From Parachlamydiales bacterium (lineage in GTDB: Bacteria > Chlamydiota > Chlamydiia > Chlamydiales > Rhabdochlamydiaceae), in NCBI GenBank assembly GCA_023265455.1, contig JAHFTQ010000010.1:1-64000 (forward strand): a stretch of 64,000 bases of DNA, written 5' to 3'. The position numbers and the translations under genes are program-made. Shown here in pieces: positions 19,077 through 28,174 of this stretch. The stretch's first letter is position 1; every line of letters begins with the position of its first letter. Under the pieces are notes generated by a model. The model was not told the DNA's origin. It did not search any database and was given only the letters and a program-made list of their open reading frames with translations.

Positions 19077-19666
19077 TGAGGATCATCTTAGGTTCTCAAT
19101 CGCCTCGCAGGCGCGAAATCCTAGATTTTTTCTCGCTCCCTTTTGTCCAAGTCTCCTCTGGCTTTGACGAAGAGTCGATTCCTTTTGCTGGAGATCCTGC
19201 TCAGCATGCGATGCTGCTCTCTCAAAAAAAAGCCGAAGCGCTGGTAGCAAAATACCCCGATGATGTGATTTTAACTGCCGATAGTGTGGTCTATTGTAAG
19301 GGAGCCCTCTATAATAAACCGGCTGACGAGCATGAGGCCGCCTCATTTTTACAAGCTTTCTCAGGAAACTGGCAATCGGTGATCACCGGCGTTACTGTTA
19401 GGCAGCACGGTGAGGTGCATACCGCATTTGAGGAAACAAAATTGCTCATCAATCCCCTAACTGCTGAGCAAATCAAGAAATTTCACACGCATTGCTATTT
19501 TCTCGATAAAGCAGGTGGCTACGCTATCGAAAAAAGTGGCAACCTCCTCGTCTCTCGCATCGAAGGATGTTACTACAATGTGATGGGACTTCCCATTAAC
19601 ACTGTACAAAAACTCCTGCTGAAGCTCAGAATCGATCTATGGAACTATTTAAAAAGCTTTTCTTAG
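19073..19666 (+). CDS. maf: Maf-like nucleotide pyrophosphatase
   Basis: Maf proteins hydrolyse non-canonical nucleoside triphosphates. 197 residues: MMRIILGSQSPRRREIL at the N-terminus (substrate loop SxSPRR), VILTADSVVY with the conserved Asp, QSVITGVTV, and GGYAIEKSGNLLVSRIEGCY near the end. It starts inside the DUF3604 stop (ATGA overlap), and its last 28 nt overlap the HEAT-repeat gene, so all are probably co-transcribed. Confidence 0.93.
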   Translation: MMRIILGSQSPRRREILDFFSLPFVQVSSGFDEESIPFAGDPAQHAMLLSQKKAEALVAKYPDDVILTADSVVYCKGALYNKPADEHEAASFLQAFSGNWQSVITGVTVRQHGEVHTAFEETKLLINPLTAEQIKKFHTHCYFLDKAGGYAIEKSGNLLVSRIEGCYYNVMGLPINTVQKLLLKLRIDLWNYLKSFS

Positions 19667-21309
19667 TTTTTGTTTCCATCACCACTTGTTGCAGTGCTTT
19701 GGATAAAGATCATGTCGCCTACCTGATGAAATCTTTAGAGACCGACGCCTCTCTAACCCTTTATGACGAATATAAAAAAGAACTAGGCCGCCACGATTTT
19801 GAGATGCTCATCCGCCTCTCTTCCATTATTTTAGAGCAAGGCATTCAAAGCCCTGACCCCGCTGTTCAACTCTCTAGTCTCTATGGAACAGCCATAGCTC
19901 AAATGCATTCTTCCCTCGACATTTTAGAACAAGGTCTTAAAAGCCAAAACTATGAAACTCAAGTTGCCTCGATTCAACTTCTGGCCCTCATGCATGATGA
20001 CCGAGGAGATGAACTCCTCACGAAAGCGATGGCTTCCCCTTTTCTCATGGCACGCATGGAGGCAGGGTTTCATCTAGCCCACCGCAAGCACCGAAAAGCC
20101 TCAGGCCAACTCGAGGCTCTCATGTACAAGCTTCCTCATGAGTACTGGTTTTATTTTCCCCAGTTTTTTGCCTTGATTGGAACCAGCGACGCCATTGAAG
20201 TTTTAAAAAGCCTCATGGAAGACCGTTTTTCCATGACACGCATTGAAGCTATTCTCTCTGCAGCCCGCTTTGGAAGAGACGATCTAGTCCGTAAAATAAG
20301 AGCCCATGCGACTCACTCTCGCCCTGATGAACAAGAGGCCTCTGCCACCGCTTTGGGAATTTTAAAAGACTCCAAATCCATCCCCCAACTCAAACAGCTT
20401 TCCAAATCCCCTTCGATCTCTGTTAAACTCTCAGCTCTAAGATCGCTGTATCTTCTAGGGGATACCGAAGCGCTCCTCCCCATTATTGACCTTGCCAAAC
20501 AACGCGATCTTTTTGCCATCGCTCTTCTCGGAGAGCTCCCAGCCGGAGAAGAGGCCCTGGCTTCTCTCTTAGATGACAAAGACATCCACATCCGCTTCAA
20601 TGCCGCCTATGCGTTATTACTCAGACGCGATCCCCGCTGCCTAGGCGCCATCGAAGAGTTTCTCCTTCAAAGCAGTAAAGATATCGGGTTCATGCCCCAC
20701 TCTTCCATGGGCCATTCCCTCACAGCCTGGAAAGTTGTCCCCTCCGTTCAACAAAAGATGAAACAGCTTCCTTTTGATTTAGCCGCCATGTCACTCCAAG
20801 TCCGTGAGCAAATCTTGTCTGCCTGTTTGGAGCTTCCAGAAAAAGATTTTCTTGCCATCGCACAGGCCATCTTCCAGCGCTACGAGCTCCATCTCATCCC
20901 TCTCCTCGTCCAGCTCCTCGAAAATCACAAGACTGAGCCCGCGCTTCAGCTGCTCAAAAAAAACTCCCAGCAAGCGGGCAGTCCTCTCATTCGAACCTAC
21001 TGCGACCTCGCTCTTTACCGTCTCAAGCAAGAAGGGCCTTATGAGGCCAGACTGCGCCAGTGGATCTTCAGCGTCCAGTCTCAAGAAATGGTTCACTTCC
21101 GCTCAGGCCTGCCCTGGCATTTAAGAAAAAATAACACTTCCTACGAGCTTACCCCCCAAGAGAGCACCCGCCTTCTCCTTGAAACCTATCAAGCCCTTTC
21201 TGACAGGCACGATGAACAAGGCATTGAAATCCTCCTCCAAGGGTTAAAGAATGCCCACCCTAAAAATCGGTACGCCATCGCAGGACTCTTGATCCACGCC
21301 CTCCAATAA
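19639..21309 (+). CDS. Exported HEAT-repeat protein
   Basis: 556 residues. Signal peptide (MELFKKLFLVFVSITTCCSA), then a solenoid of HEAT-like helix pairs; visible repeats include IEVLKSLMEDRFSMTRIEAI, QEASATALGILKDSKSIPQL and EALASLLDDKDIHIRFNAAY. HEAT arrays act as protein-binding scaffolds. Lying between maf and an LptD-like gene, it may serve the outer membrane, but that is inference. The start overlaps maf by 28 nt; no better start keeps the signal peptide. Confidence 0.75.
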   Translation: MELFKKLFLVFVSITTCCSALDKDHVAYLMKSLETDASLTLYDEYKKELGRHDFEMLIRLSSIILEQGIQSPDPAVQLSSLYGTAIAQMHSSLDILEQGLKSQNYETQVASIQLLALMHDDRGDELLTKAMASPFLMARMEAGFHLAHRKHRKASGQLEALMYKLPHEYWFYFPQFFALIGTSDAIEVLKSLMEDRFSMTRIEAILSAARFGRDDLVRKIRAHATHSRPDEQEASATALGILKDSKSIPQLKQLSKSPSISVKLSALRSLYLLGDTEALLPIIDLAKQRDLFAIALLGELPAGEEALASLLDDKDIHIRFNAAYALLLRRDPRCLGAIEEFLLQSSKDIGFMPHSSMGHSLTAWKVVPSVQQKMKQLPFDLAAMSLQVREQILSACLELPEKDFLAIAQAIFQRYELHLIPLLVQLLENHKTEPALQLLKKNSQQAGSPLIRTYCDLALYRLKQEGPYEARLRQWIFSVQSQEMVHFRSGLPWHLRKNNTSYELTPQESTRLLLETYQALSDRHDEQGIEILLQGLKNAHPKNRYAIAGLLIHALQ

Positions 21310-21323
21310 GGTATTCTCTCTCT

Positions 21324-23387
21324 ATGCGAACCCTCATTCCTCTCATTCTTCTGACAACTTTTGCGTTCACAGAGGACTATAACATTAACCTCAAGGACCC
21401 CGTCTTTTCTCAAGGAATTATTTCCACCGACCAAGGAGGAATCATTTCGAACTCTGAGCTTAGGATCCAAGCCCGCCATATCTCCTATACCAATAAGATT
21501 GAAAATGGCATCTCCATCAAAAAAGTCGTTGCTGAAGGCGACCTCCTCTTAGAGTACAACGGCCGCATCTTCGTCGGGGAAAAACTCGAATATGATCTTC
21601 TCAATAAAACCGGCATCATGAAAAAGGGGCGCACCTCAACAGAATATTGGTTCGTCGGCGGCGATGAGATTGAACTTCTCCCTGATGGCAGTTTTTGGAT
21701 CTCCAATGCCTACCTAACCACCGTCGAAGGGCAAGACTCGTGGTGGGAGCTGAGTTCTTCAAAGATCAGTATCTCTGAAAACAGCGTGCTCTCTGCTAAA
21801 AATATCAAGATCAGCTTCTTTGACTTCCCCATCTTTTGGTTTCCGAAAATCAGCATGGACCTCAAACTCATCAAAGACTCCCCTATCCGGTATAAGTTTA
21901 TTTGGGATCAAGTTCTCAAACAAAAAATCTCGATGAGATATGAGCTCTACTCGACAGAGACATTCGATCTCTTTGGCCGCTTCGACTACCGCTTCAAAAG
22001 AGGCCCTGGAGCCGCCATTGAGACCGACTACCATTCTCTGAATGAACGGACCCACTTCCAAACAAAAAATTACGGCGCCTACGACAAGGTGACCCCCGAT
22101 GAACAAGGCAATAAACGTTTCCGATTACAAGGGTTATTAACCCACGACTCTGCCGATGAAAAAACCCACGTTCATATGGGCTACGACCGGCTTAGCGATG
22201 ACAAAATGCCCCAAGATTTTAAAAGCGATAATTTTGAACTCAATACCCAGAAAAGAACCATCCTCTGGGTCAATCACCACGAAGATAACACCTTCACTCG
22301 GTTTGTCTTCCAGCCCCGCATTAATTACTTTCAAAGCATCAACCAGCAGCTTCCGCTTCTCTCTCTCGATATCCGACCTTTTCCTCTGGGCAACTCTGGA
22401 ATCCTCTTTGACAACTCCTTTTCTGCTGGCTATCTCAATTACGTCTATTCTCGCAGCCTTGCCCAGGAACTGCACAGTTCCCGCTCAGGCCGCTGTGAAA
22501 CCCAAAATCGACTCTACCGCCACTGCTCTTGGGGTCCTGTCTCATTCACACCCTCTGTGGGGTTTAACGGTATCTTCTACAGTAACTCCCCTCACCATCA
22601 CACAGCGGGCCAAGCCGTCGGATCGTACGGTTTTAATCTCTCTACTCGTCTCATTCGCAGCTACCCCTCCCTCAAACACACCCTTCAACCCTACTTCCGC
22701 TTCGAAGGGCTCACGGCTCCAACCTCATCCAACCATAAACATTACATCTTCAATATCGACGACGGCTACGCCCAGCAAAATCTCTTCCGCCCGGGCCTCT
22801 ACCAAACATTCTACCCTCGTAGATCCGCACTTCTACCCGACGTCTCACTCGATCTTTACACCCAGATTTTTCTAGGCCCCACCGCTTTCCATCGCACCCT
22901 TCCCAAACTCTATATGACAACAGATTTTAGTTACCCCTCTTGGACTGTCAGCACCGACCTCATTTATAATCTCCAAGAGCTCCTCTTCGACCGCGCAAAT
23001 ATCCGATCGGCCTGGACCCTCTCTGAATCCCTTGCATTTGCTATTGAGTTTCGGCACCGCAGTAAATACGATTGGAAAAAATCGGATCACGATAACTACA
23101 TCCTCGATATTGCCCGCCCTATCGATGAGCTCCTCCACTCTCCCATCTCTGACGGCCGCGATACCCTCCTATCCCGGTTTCAGATCCGGTTCACCCCTTT
23201 ATGGACCTGCCATATCGAGACCCACCACGGCTGGGGACGCAAAAATGAGCCCCGCTATGACTCTTACGAGATCAAGGTTGCCACCCTCCTCACTGGCCGG
23301 TGGCAACTCGAGTTCGGCTACAAATACACCCCTGCTATCCACGAATGGGTGTTCCCTTCTCTTAAGCTGTTAAGTACTCAGTTTTAA
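21324..23387 (+). CDS. LptD-like outer-membrane protein (OstA domain)
   Basis: 687 residues. Signal peptide (MRTLIPLILLTTFAFTE), an OstA/LptA-like beta-jellyroll (about 30-150, with SELRIQARHISYTNK and VVAEGDLLLEYNGRIFVGEK), then a long beta-barrel rich in alternating hydrophobic strands and ending in FPSLKLLSTQF with a terminal Phe. LptD inserts lipopolysaccharide in the outer leaflet. The protein is shorter than E. coli LptD, and no conserved disulfide pattern is seen. AAGGT precedes the start, 14 nt after the HEAT gene. The remaining uncertainty is whether it is the true LptD or a paralogue. Confidence 0.75.
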   Translation: MRTLIPLILLTTFAFTEDYNINLKDPVFSQGIISTDQGGIISNSELRIQARHISYTNKIENGISIKKVVAEGDLLLEYNGRIFVGEKLEYDLLNKTGIMKKGRTSTEYWFVGGDEIELLPDGSFWISNAYLTTVEGQDSWWELSSSKISISENSVLSAKNIKISFFDFPIFWFPKISMDLKLIKDSPIRYKFIWDQVLKQKISMRYELYSTETFDLFGRFDYRFKRGPGAAIETDYHSLNERTHFQTKNYGAYDKVTPDEQGNKRFRLQGLLTHDSADEKTHVHMGYDRLSDDKMPQDFKSDNFELNTQKRTILWVNHHEDNTFTRFVFQPRINYFQSINQQLPLLSLDIRPFPLGNSGILFDNSFSAGYLNYVYSRSLAQELHSSRSGRCETQNRLYRHCSWGPVSFTPSVGFNGIFYSNSPHHHTAGQAVGSYGFNLSTRLIRSYPSLKHTLQPYFRFEGLTAPTSSNHKHYIFNIDDGYAQQNLFRPGLYQTFYPRRSALLPDVSLDLYTQIFLGPTAFHRTLPKLYMTTDFSYPSWTVSTDLIYNLQELLFDRANIRSAWTLSESLAFAIEFRHRSKYDWKKSDHDNYILDIARPIDELLHSPISDGRDTLLSRFQIRFTPLWTCHIETHHGWGRKNEPRYDSYEIKVATLLTGRWQLEFGYKYTPAIHEWVFPSLKLLSTQF

Positions 23388-23393
23388 ATTACT

Positions 23394-23603
23394 CAACTTG
23401 ATCAAGTTATAGCAGTAAATTTCATCAGCGCAGAGGCGCTGCGCGCGGGAGAGACGCTGAGGACGCAGAGAGGAAACTTAAAAATCCCCCTCTGCGTCCT
23501 CAGCGTCTCCTGCTTTGCGCGGAGCGCCTCTGCGCCGATGAAACTCATACTCTTAGGACAAAGTACTGATAACTACGTGATATGACAAAAGTTGCACACG
23601 GCG
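23394..23603. repeat. Palindromic element, family P2, copy a (left end missing)
   Basis: About 210 bp nearly identical to 36.55-36.76 kb. Core hairpin: TTTCATCAGCGCAGAGGCGC ... GACGCTGAGGACGCAGAG paired with CTCTGCGTCCTCAGCGTC ... GCGCCTCTGCGCCGATGAAA. The right end carries the terminal repeat AAAAGTTGCACACGGCG; the matching left terminus is absent, and homology stops at 23394, 6 bp after the lptD stop. Lies between convergent genes, so it may act as a two-way terminator. Confidence 0.85.
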
Positions 23604-23611
23604 TATTACAC

Positions 23612-24913
23612 TTACTTATTTATCACAACAGAATGACTGCCGCCAAATGTCTCTTTGGCATAGGTTGAGACTTTGGCCGCATTATCTGTGAAATAATTAA
23701 AAATCAGATGAGCTGGCAGTCCTGGAACCATACTAATACCCGCTTTTAACAAGGCAGCCTTGATAATCGATTTTGCAACCATGTCGACTGTCTGAGCCGG
23801 TAGTTTCATGACATTCCCCTCGATCAGCGATCCGAGAATTTTCATTTTCACTTTAGGGTCATTCAGATCATGCCCGTAGAGCGCAGCGATAAGGGCAACC
23901 TCCCTCAACTGATGCCAAAGGGTGTAAGAGTAACTCGTTGGAGCTCCCACGACAGGAATAAACCCCAGAGCCTGGGTTGTAAGCTTTCTAAACGTGGAAT
24001 GACTCCTGTCAATCGCCGCTTTGACAGCAGCCTCTTGATCTCCTTGAAACTCTTTAAGATACCGGTCTCTTCGAGCAAGAGTCGATTCAACTGTTGCCGG
24101 TGGAGCCCATCCTGTGACAGATTGAAAGGCTAAAGCTTGGGATTCATACGAGACCCCCTCAACGACATAAACGAGCATGTTTTCCAGTAACTTTGACAGC
24201 GTTTCTTGCATCATGAATTGCGCTTTCTCTAAAGCGCTGCTATCAACCAAAGGAGCCGTCTTTTGTTTGTTAATGTAATCTACGATAGCTTGGCGCTGAG
24301 CCGGATTTAAATTAATTTGAGGACGGTATTGTTGAACAAAAGCATGTGCTTCATCAAAAGAAAGCCCTTCATGCTTCATCAGATACGCAATCACAATAGA
24401 TGCGCTTCTACCCACGCCTGCTTTGCAGTGGACATATACAATCCGACCTTCTTTAAGCATAGCCTCTAAAGCTGCAAGCCCTTCATCAAATTCTTGCGTG
24501 GTAAGCGGGAAAAAATCAACTGATGGAACATGCTTGACCCCAATATTGTGGGCCTCCCAGTCGGCCTTCTTAACGGGTGGATTGATCCAACTATTCAGCT
24601 CAAAGTCTTCCACTAAGCAAAGAATTCCTGTCACGCCAAGATCCTTGATTTTCTGAAGATGTCCCGCGTTCTTAAGCGGCAGCCCTCCCAAATAAATATT
24701 ATGAGACCCAATCTTTGACCACCATGAGTTGCCCTTCGATTGAGTATAAGCCAAAGATACCTCATATTTGAGGTGTTTGATAAGCGTATAGCCTCTGTCT
24801 GAAGCAGGCTGCGGCGGATGAATTTTTTCATGTAAAGCGGGCGATGAATCCTTCATTTGCTCTTGTTCAATCAAACCGCTGGTCGTCATTTCAGTACATG
24901 ATTCGATAGGCAT
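23612..24913 (-). CDS. Dual-specificity phosphatase with C-terminal EcsC-like region, candidate effector
   Basis: 433 residues. Phosphatase domain about 65-215: general acid Asp133 in SVDFFPL and the signature VHCKAGVGRS with Cys163; the SVDFFP form resembles the PTPMT1-like group that acts on phosphoinositides or phosphatidylglycerol phosphate. C-terminal part (about 255-433) has helical segments FRKLTTQALGFIPVVGAPTS and VDMVAKSIIKAALLKAGISM, suggestive of an EcsC-like domain (weak). No signal peptide. Start backed by AGAGG. Alone between the P2 element and a DUF2267 gene. An effector acting on host membranes is plausible but not shown. Confidence 0.75.
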   Translation of the reverse strand: MPIESCTEMTTSGLIEQEQMKDSSPALHEKIHPPQPASDRGYTLIKHLKYEVSLAYTQSKGNSWWSKIGSHNIYLGGLPLKNAGHLQKIKDLGVTGILCLVEDFELNSWINPPVKKADWEAHNIGVKHVPSVDFFPLTTQEFDEGLAALEAMLKEGRIVYVHCKAGVGRSASIVIAYLMKHEGLSFDEAHAFVQQYRPQINLNPAQRQAIVDYINKQKTAPLVDSSALEKAQFMMQETLSKLLENMLVYVVEGVSYESQALAFQSVTGWAPPATVESTLARRDRYLKEFQGDQEAAVKAAIDRSHSTFRKLTTQALGFIPVVGAPTSYSYTLWHQLREVALIAALYGHDLNDPKVKMKILGSLIEGNVMKLPAQTVDMVAKSIIKAALLKAGISMVPGLPAHLIFNYFTDNAAKVSTYAKETFGGSHSVVINK

Positions 24914-24995
24914 CGTAACCTCTTTTTCCGAAAGACTCTACCAGTTGGGAAATTGAAAAACCAGCATTTCCCATCCTTGCTCTAAATTTATTCTT

Positions 24996-25421
24996 TCACA
25001 AACAGGAAGCGATAGGCTGCGGTAATACATTTTTAAGATGCTCCATCTCTCCTTCGGACAGGTGATTGCTCATGACTTTAAAAACATTTTTTGTAATTAA
25101 CTCAGCATGGGGGAAGAGCTGACTATTGCCTAAATAACTTGCAACGAGAACTAAAAAATCATTGAGATGATGAATTTTGAGTGGTGTATGTCCAGGAACC
25201 CAGCCTTCATAATAAATCCCGCGGATTAACAGTGGAAGCTGCGCTCCAAATTTAGCTGCGACTTCGATAGGCAGCCGATCTCTTAAAGCCTGAAGTACAG
25301 CTCTAAGGGCTAAATAAGCCAGCTGCTGATCTTTCGATCCTAGAGATTCTGCAATTTCCTTAAGCCAGATATGTGTTTTCTGGATTGTTGATGCTAAAAC
25401 TGGGACATTTATTTTATTCAT
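24996..25421 (-). CDS. DUF2267 protein
   Basis: 141 residues matching DUF2267: YLALRAVLQALRDRLPIEVA, KFGAQLPLLIRGIYYEGWVP, and the C-terminal MSNHLSEGEMEHLKNVLPQP. The family is small, cytoplasmic and of unknown function, found in many bacteria near stress-related genes. Start backed by AGAGG; it overlaps pcm by 8 nt and is probably translated from the same message. Confidence 0.8.
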   Translation of the reverse strand: MNKINVPVLASTIQKTHIWLKEIAESLGSKDQQLAYLALRAVLQALRDRLPIEVAAKFGAQLPLLIRGIYYEGWVPGHTPLKIHHLNDFLVLVASYLGNSQLFPHAELITKNVFKVMSNHLSEGEMEHLKNVLPQPIASCL

Positions 25422-26079
25422 TTTCTACCTCTTTTTTCCATCCTTCTTGACCTACTAAAGGGACAAACCGAACTGAACCTAGGGTTGTATAATGGTAGCT
25501 CCCTTCATTTTCTTTAATGATCTGCGCCAATTCCTGACCATCTAAACTGGAACCCACAGGAATCACCAAACGACCGCCTATTTTTAACTGTTGTAAAAGA
25601 GAAGCCGGAACTTGAGGTGCTCCTGCTGTGACAATAATGGCGTCATAAGGAGAAAACTCACTCCATCCGATCGTCCCATCTCCAACTGCTATCGTCACGT
25701 TAGTATAGCCCAGCTGCTTTAAGCGCTGCGTAGCAATTTGAGCCAATTTAGGATGCCGTTCAATTGAATAGACATGTGAAGCCAGGTGACTTAAAACCGC
25801 CGTTGAATATCCTGAGCCTGTTCCAATTTCTAACACTTTATCTTGGGGGTTTAATTGGGCTTGCTCTGCCATCCATGCAACCATGAACGGCTGCGAAATC
25901 GTCTGTCCTTCTTCAATCGGTAATGGAGTGTCTTCATAGGCCAGGTGTAAGGACAGTCGATCTACAAACATCTCTCGGGGGACTTTCTCCATGGCCTCTA
26001 AAATTTTGGAGTCTTGCACTCCACGGGCCTCGATTTGCTCCACGACCATTTTTTGTCTGGCCTCTTTGAAATGATCCAT
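25414..26079 (-). CDS. pcm: Protein-L-isoaspartate O-methyltransferase
   Basis: Methylates isoaspartyl residues with SAM so that damaged proteins can be repaired. 221 residues from the ATG at 26079, preceded by GGGGGT; the frame is open further upstream but that part lacks similarity. Motifs: KVLEIGTGSGYSTAVLSHLA (SAM site), QPFMVAWMAEQA, VGDGTIGW and AIIVTAGAPQVP. Followed by a DUF2267 gene with 8 nt overlap. Not part of the classical Chlamydia gene set as far as I recall, so it suits an environmental member. Confidence 0.92.
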   Translation of the reverse strand: MDHFKEARQKMVVEQIEARGVQDSKILEAMEKVPREMFVDRLSLHLAYEDTPLPIEEGQTISQPFMVAWMAEQAQLNPQDKVLEIGTGSGYSTAVLSHLASHVYSIERHPKLAQIATQRLKQLGYTNVTIAVGDGTIGWSEFSPYDAIIVTAGAPQVPASLLQQLKIGGRLVIPVGSSLDGQELAQIIKENEGSYHYTTLGSVRFVPLVGQEGWKKEVENE

Positions 26080-26284
26080 TGTAATACCCCCACAATGAAT
26101 GATTTCCTTAAGTTTCAACCTTTGGAGGTTTTTTTGAAAGAGATCTATTTTATGATTTTTCATGCTTTTAGGAAAAAACAAATTACTTTTAATCTTGATT
26201 TTGTTACAATCCGGCCTGCATTTAGCCTCGTAGGGGCGCTCTTTAAAACCTTTGGCCTAAAAATCCTGAAAAACAAGAATATTT

Positions 26285-26617
26285 ATGGCAGAGATAAGTA
26301 TTGATGAATTTTCCAAAATCGATCTAAAAGTTGCAAAAATTCTTAGTGCTGACCATGTACCAGAATCTGAAAAATTAATTAAATTTTCATTAGATCTAGG
26401 TGGGGAAATTCGCCAGGTTTTCTCCGGAATCAAAGAAGCCTATCCTAACCCTGAAGAGTTAATTGGAAAACATGTTGTTGTCGTAGCAAATCTTGCTCCC
26501 AGAAAAATGCGTTTTGGCCTATCAGAAGGCATGATCCTTTCCACTGGGACCGGCGGAGATCAAATATGGATTTTAGAAGTTAATAGTCAAGTAGCGCCAG
26601 GAACCCCGGTGAGCTAG
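26285..26617 (+). CDS. tRNA-binding OB-fold protein (MetRS C-terminal domain-like)
   Basis: 110 residues, all one EMAPII/CsaA-type OB fold: [59 protein letters not shown]. This domain is usually fused to the C-terminus of methionyl-tRNA synthetase and binds tRNA; stand-alone forms occur. Whether it serves MetRS here is unknown. It is 4 nt upstream of the SDR gene and likely co-transcribed. No clear ribosome-binding site; the ATG is preceded by an AT-rich stretch with a possible -10 TACAAT near 26205. Confidence 0.85.
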   Translation: MAEISIDEFSKIDLKVAKILSADHVPESEKLIKFSLDLGGEIRQVFSGIKEAYPNPEELIGKHVVVVANLAPRKMRFGLSEGMILSTGTGGDQIWILEVNSQVAPGTPVS

Positions 26618-26621
26618 GTTC

Positions 26622-27392
26622 ATGGAAAATTTATTTAGCGTAAAAGAAAGTATTGTTCTTATCTCTGGTTCAAGCCGAGGGATCGGCTTCCAATTAGCGC
26701 GTGGTTTCCTAGAGCAAGGAGCAAAAGTATCGATTCTTTCTGAAAATGAAGAAGAACTCTCTCTTGCTCTCAAAGAGCTCCAGTCAACTTTTTCCAATAG
26801 AGTTTATGGAGTAGTTTGTGATGTTAGGTCTTTTGATGCCTGTCAAGAAGCAGTAAAAAAAACTGCTGCTTATTTTGGTTCTCTTACCTGTGTTATTTGC
26901 AATGCTGGTGTTGATCGGATCAAACCTATCGAATCCTATTCAGAATCCGACTGGAAATTCATCCTCGAAATCAACCTTCAAGGAGCATTCTCTATCGCAC
27001 AAGCAGCGGTTCAATATTTTTTAAAAAATAACATCGCCGGATCAATCACTTTTACATCTTCCATTGCTGGTTCCATTGGTATCAGCGGTCTTGTCCCTTA
27101 TGCTGCATCCAAAGGAGGCATTAACCAGCTGACTAAAACCATGGCCATCGAACTTGCAAAATACAACATCCGAGTCAATGCTGTTGCACCTGGTTATGTC
27201 GAAAATGTCATGGCTGGCGTTACCGTGCATTCTAATCCCGAAGAGCAACAGCGCATCCGCGCCCTAACTCCTTTAGGTAGGAGGTGTAGGATAGAAGAGC
27301 TAGTCGGATCGTATGTTTTTTTAACCTCTCCTGCAGGTTCTTACATTACAGGACATATCCTACACGTCGATGGTGGATACACGGCACTCTAA
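26622..27392 (+). CDS. Short-chain dehydrogenase/reductase (FabG-like)
   Basis: 256 residues. NAD(P) motif SGSSRGIG (15-22), CNAG (93-96), catalytic Ser147 (FTSSIAGS), Tyr160 and Lys164 (YAASKGG), C-terminal ITGHILHVDGGYTAL. Closest in pattern to 3-oxoacyl-ACP reductases and sugar-alcohol dehydrogenases; the substrate cannot be told from sequence, and a true fabG is present at 526-1281. Converges on metQ with a 4-nt overlap. Confidence 0.85.
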   Translation: MENLFSVKESIVLISGSSRGIGFQLARGFLEQGAKVSILSENEEELSLALKELQSTFSNRVYGVVCDVRSFDACQEAVKKTAAYFGSLTCVICNAGVDRIKPIESYSESDWKFILEINLQGAFSIAQAAVQYFLKNNIAGSITFTSSIAGSIGISGLVPYAASKGGINQLTKTMAIELAKYNIRVNAVAPGYVENVMAGVTVHSNPEEQQRIRALTPLGRRCRIEELVGSYVFLTSPAGSYITGHILHVDGGYTAL

Positions 27393-28174
27393 AAAGCTGG
27401 CAAAATAGCACCTTTGTATTTTTGATCGATAAATTCTTTCATTTTTTCAGAAGTCATTGCGGTCTTTAAGGCTTGGATGTCCGGACGATTTTCATCTTCT
27501 TTTCTAACTGCAATGATGTTCGCATAAGGAGCCTCTTTATCTTCTAGGGCTAAAGCATCCTTGAGCGGAGACAATTTGGCTCCCAAAGCGTAATTTGTAT
27601 TAATAACAGCAGCATCGACATCTTCCAAAGAACGGGGCAACATTGCAGCATCCACTTCTATAAATTTAATGTGCTTGGGATTGCTTTGAATATTGAGTAC
27701 TATGGCTTGCAGATTGTTTGAATGATCCAATTGGATCACACCCTGCTTTTGGAGAAGCAGCAAGGCCCTTGCCTCATTTGTGGGGTCATTGGGGATGGCA
27801 ATGATCGCGTTGTCTTTAAGGTCGGCAAGCGAACCGATTTTCTTTGAATAGATCCCCATGGGTTCATTTTCGATTTTTGCAAGACAGCAAATAGGATAAT
27901 GAAACTGCTTAATTTGCTCTTCCATGTAGGGAATATGTTGGAAAAAGTTTGCATCAACTTCCTTGTCTGCTAGAGCGCGATTGGGCATATTGTAATCATC
28001 CGTCACAATAATGATCAGATCGATCCCTTGGGCTTGAAGACCAGGTTTAACAAACTCCAACATTTGCGCATGCGGGACAGGTGTTGCTGCGACTTTCAAT
28101 CCGTTCTTTGGCTTTGAAGAGCAGCTTGTTAGTAGAATTAAGACACAAGCTATAGATAAAATATTTTTAATCAT
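27389..28174 (-). CDS. metQ: Methionine ABC transporter, substrate-binding lipoprotein
   Basis: 261 residues from ATG 28174 with GAGGAA upstream. Lipoprotein signal MIKNILSIACVLILLTSC; the mature part shows the NlpA family pattern: VAATPVPHAQMLEFVKPGLQ, KEVDANFFQHIPYMEEQ, AIPNDPTNEARALLLLQ, and NTNYALGAKLSP. Binds D/L-methionine and delivers it to MetI. Last gene of a leftward metN-metI-metQ operon; overlaps metI by 8 nt. Confidence 0.92.
   Translation of the reverse strand: MIKNILSIACVLILLTSCSSKPKNGLKVAATPVPHAQMLEFVKPGLQAQGIDLIIIVTDDYNMPNRALADKEVDANFFQHIPYMEEQIKQFHYPICCLAKIENEPMGIYSKKIGSLADLKDNAIIAIPNDPTNEARALLLLQKQGVIQLDHSNNLQAIVLNIQSNPKHIKFIEVDAAMLPRSLEDVDAAVINTNYALGAKLSPLKDALALEDKEAPYANIIAVRKEDENRPDIQALKTAMTSEKMKEFIDQKYKGAILPAF

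Noticed and set aside
22156..22875. Long open frame (239 codons) in a second frame inside the LptD-like gene
   Set aside because: The composition is Ser/Thr/Pro-biased as expected of a shadow frame, it has no ribosome-binding site, and the host frame has clear signal peptide, OstA domain and barrel.
25000..26181. Longer Pcm start at 26181
   Set aside because: The extension lacks family similarity and a ribosome-binding site, while ATG 26079 has GGGGGT at proper distance.
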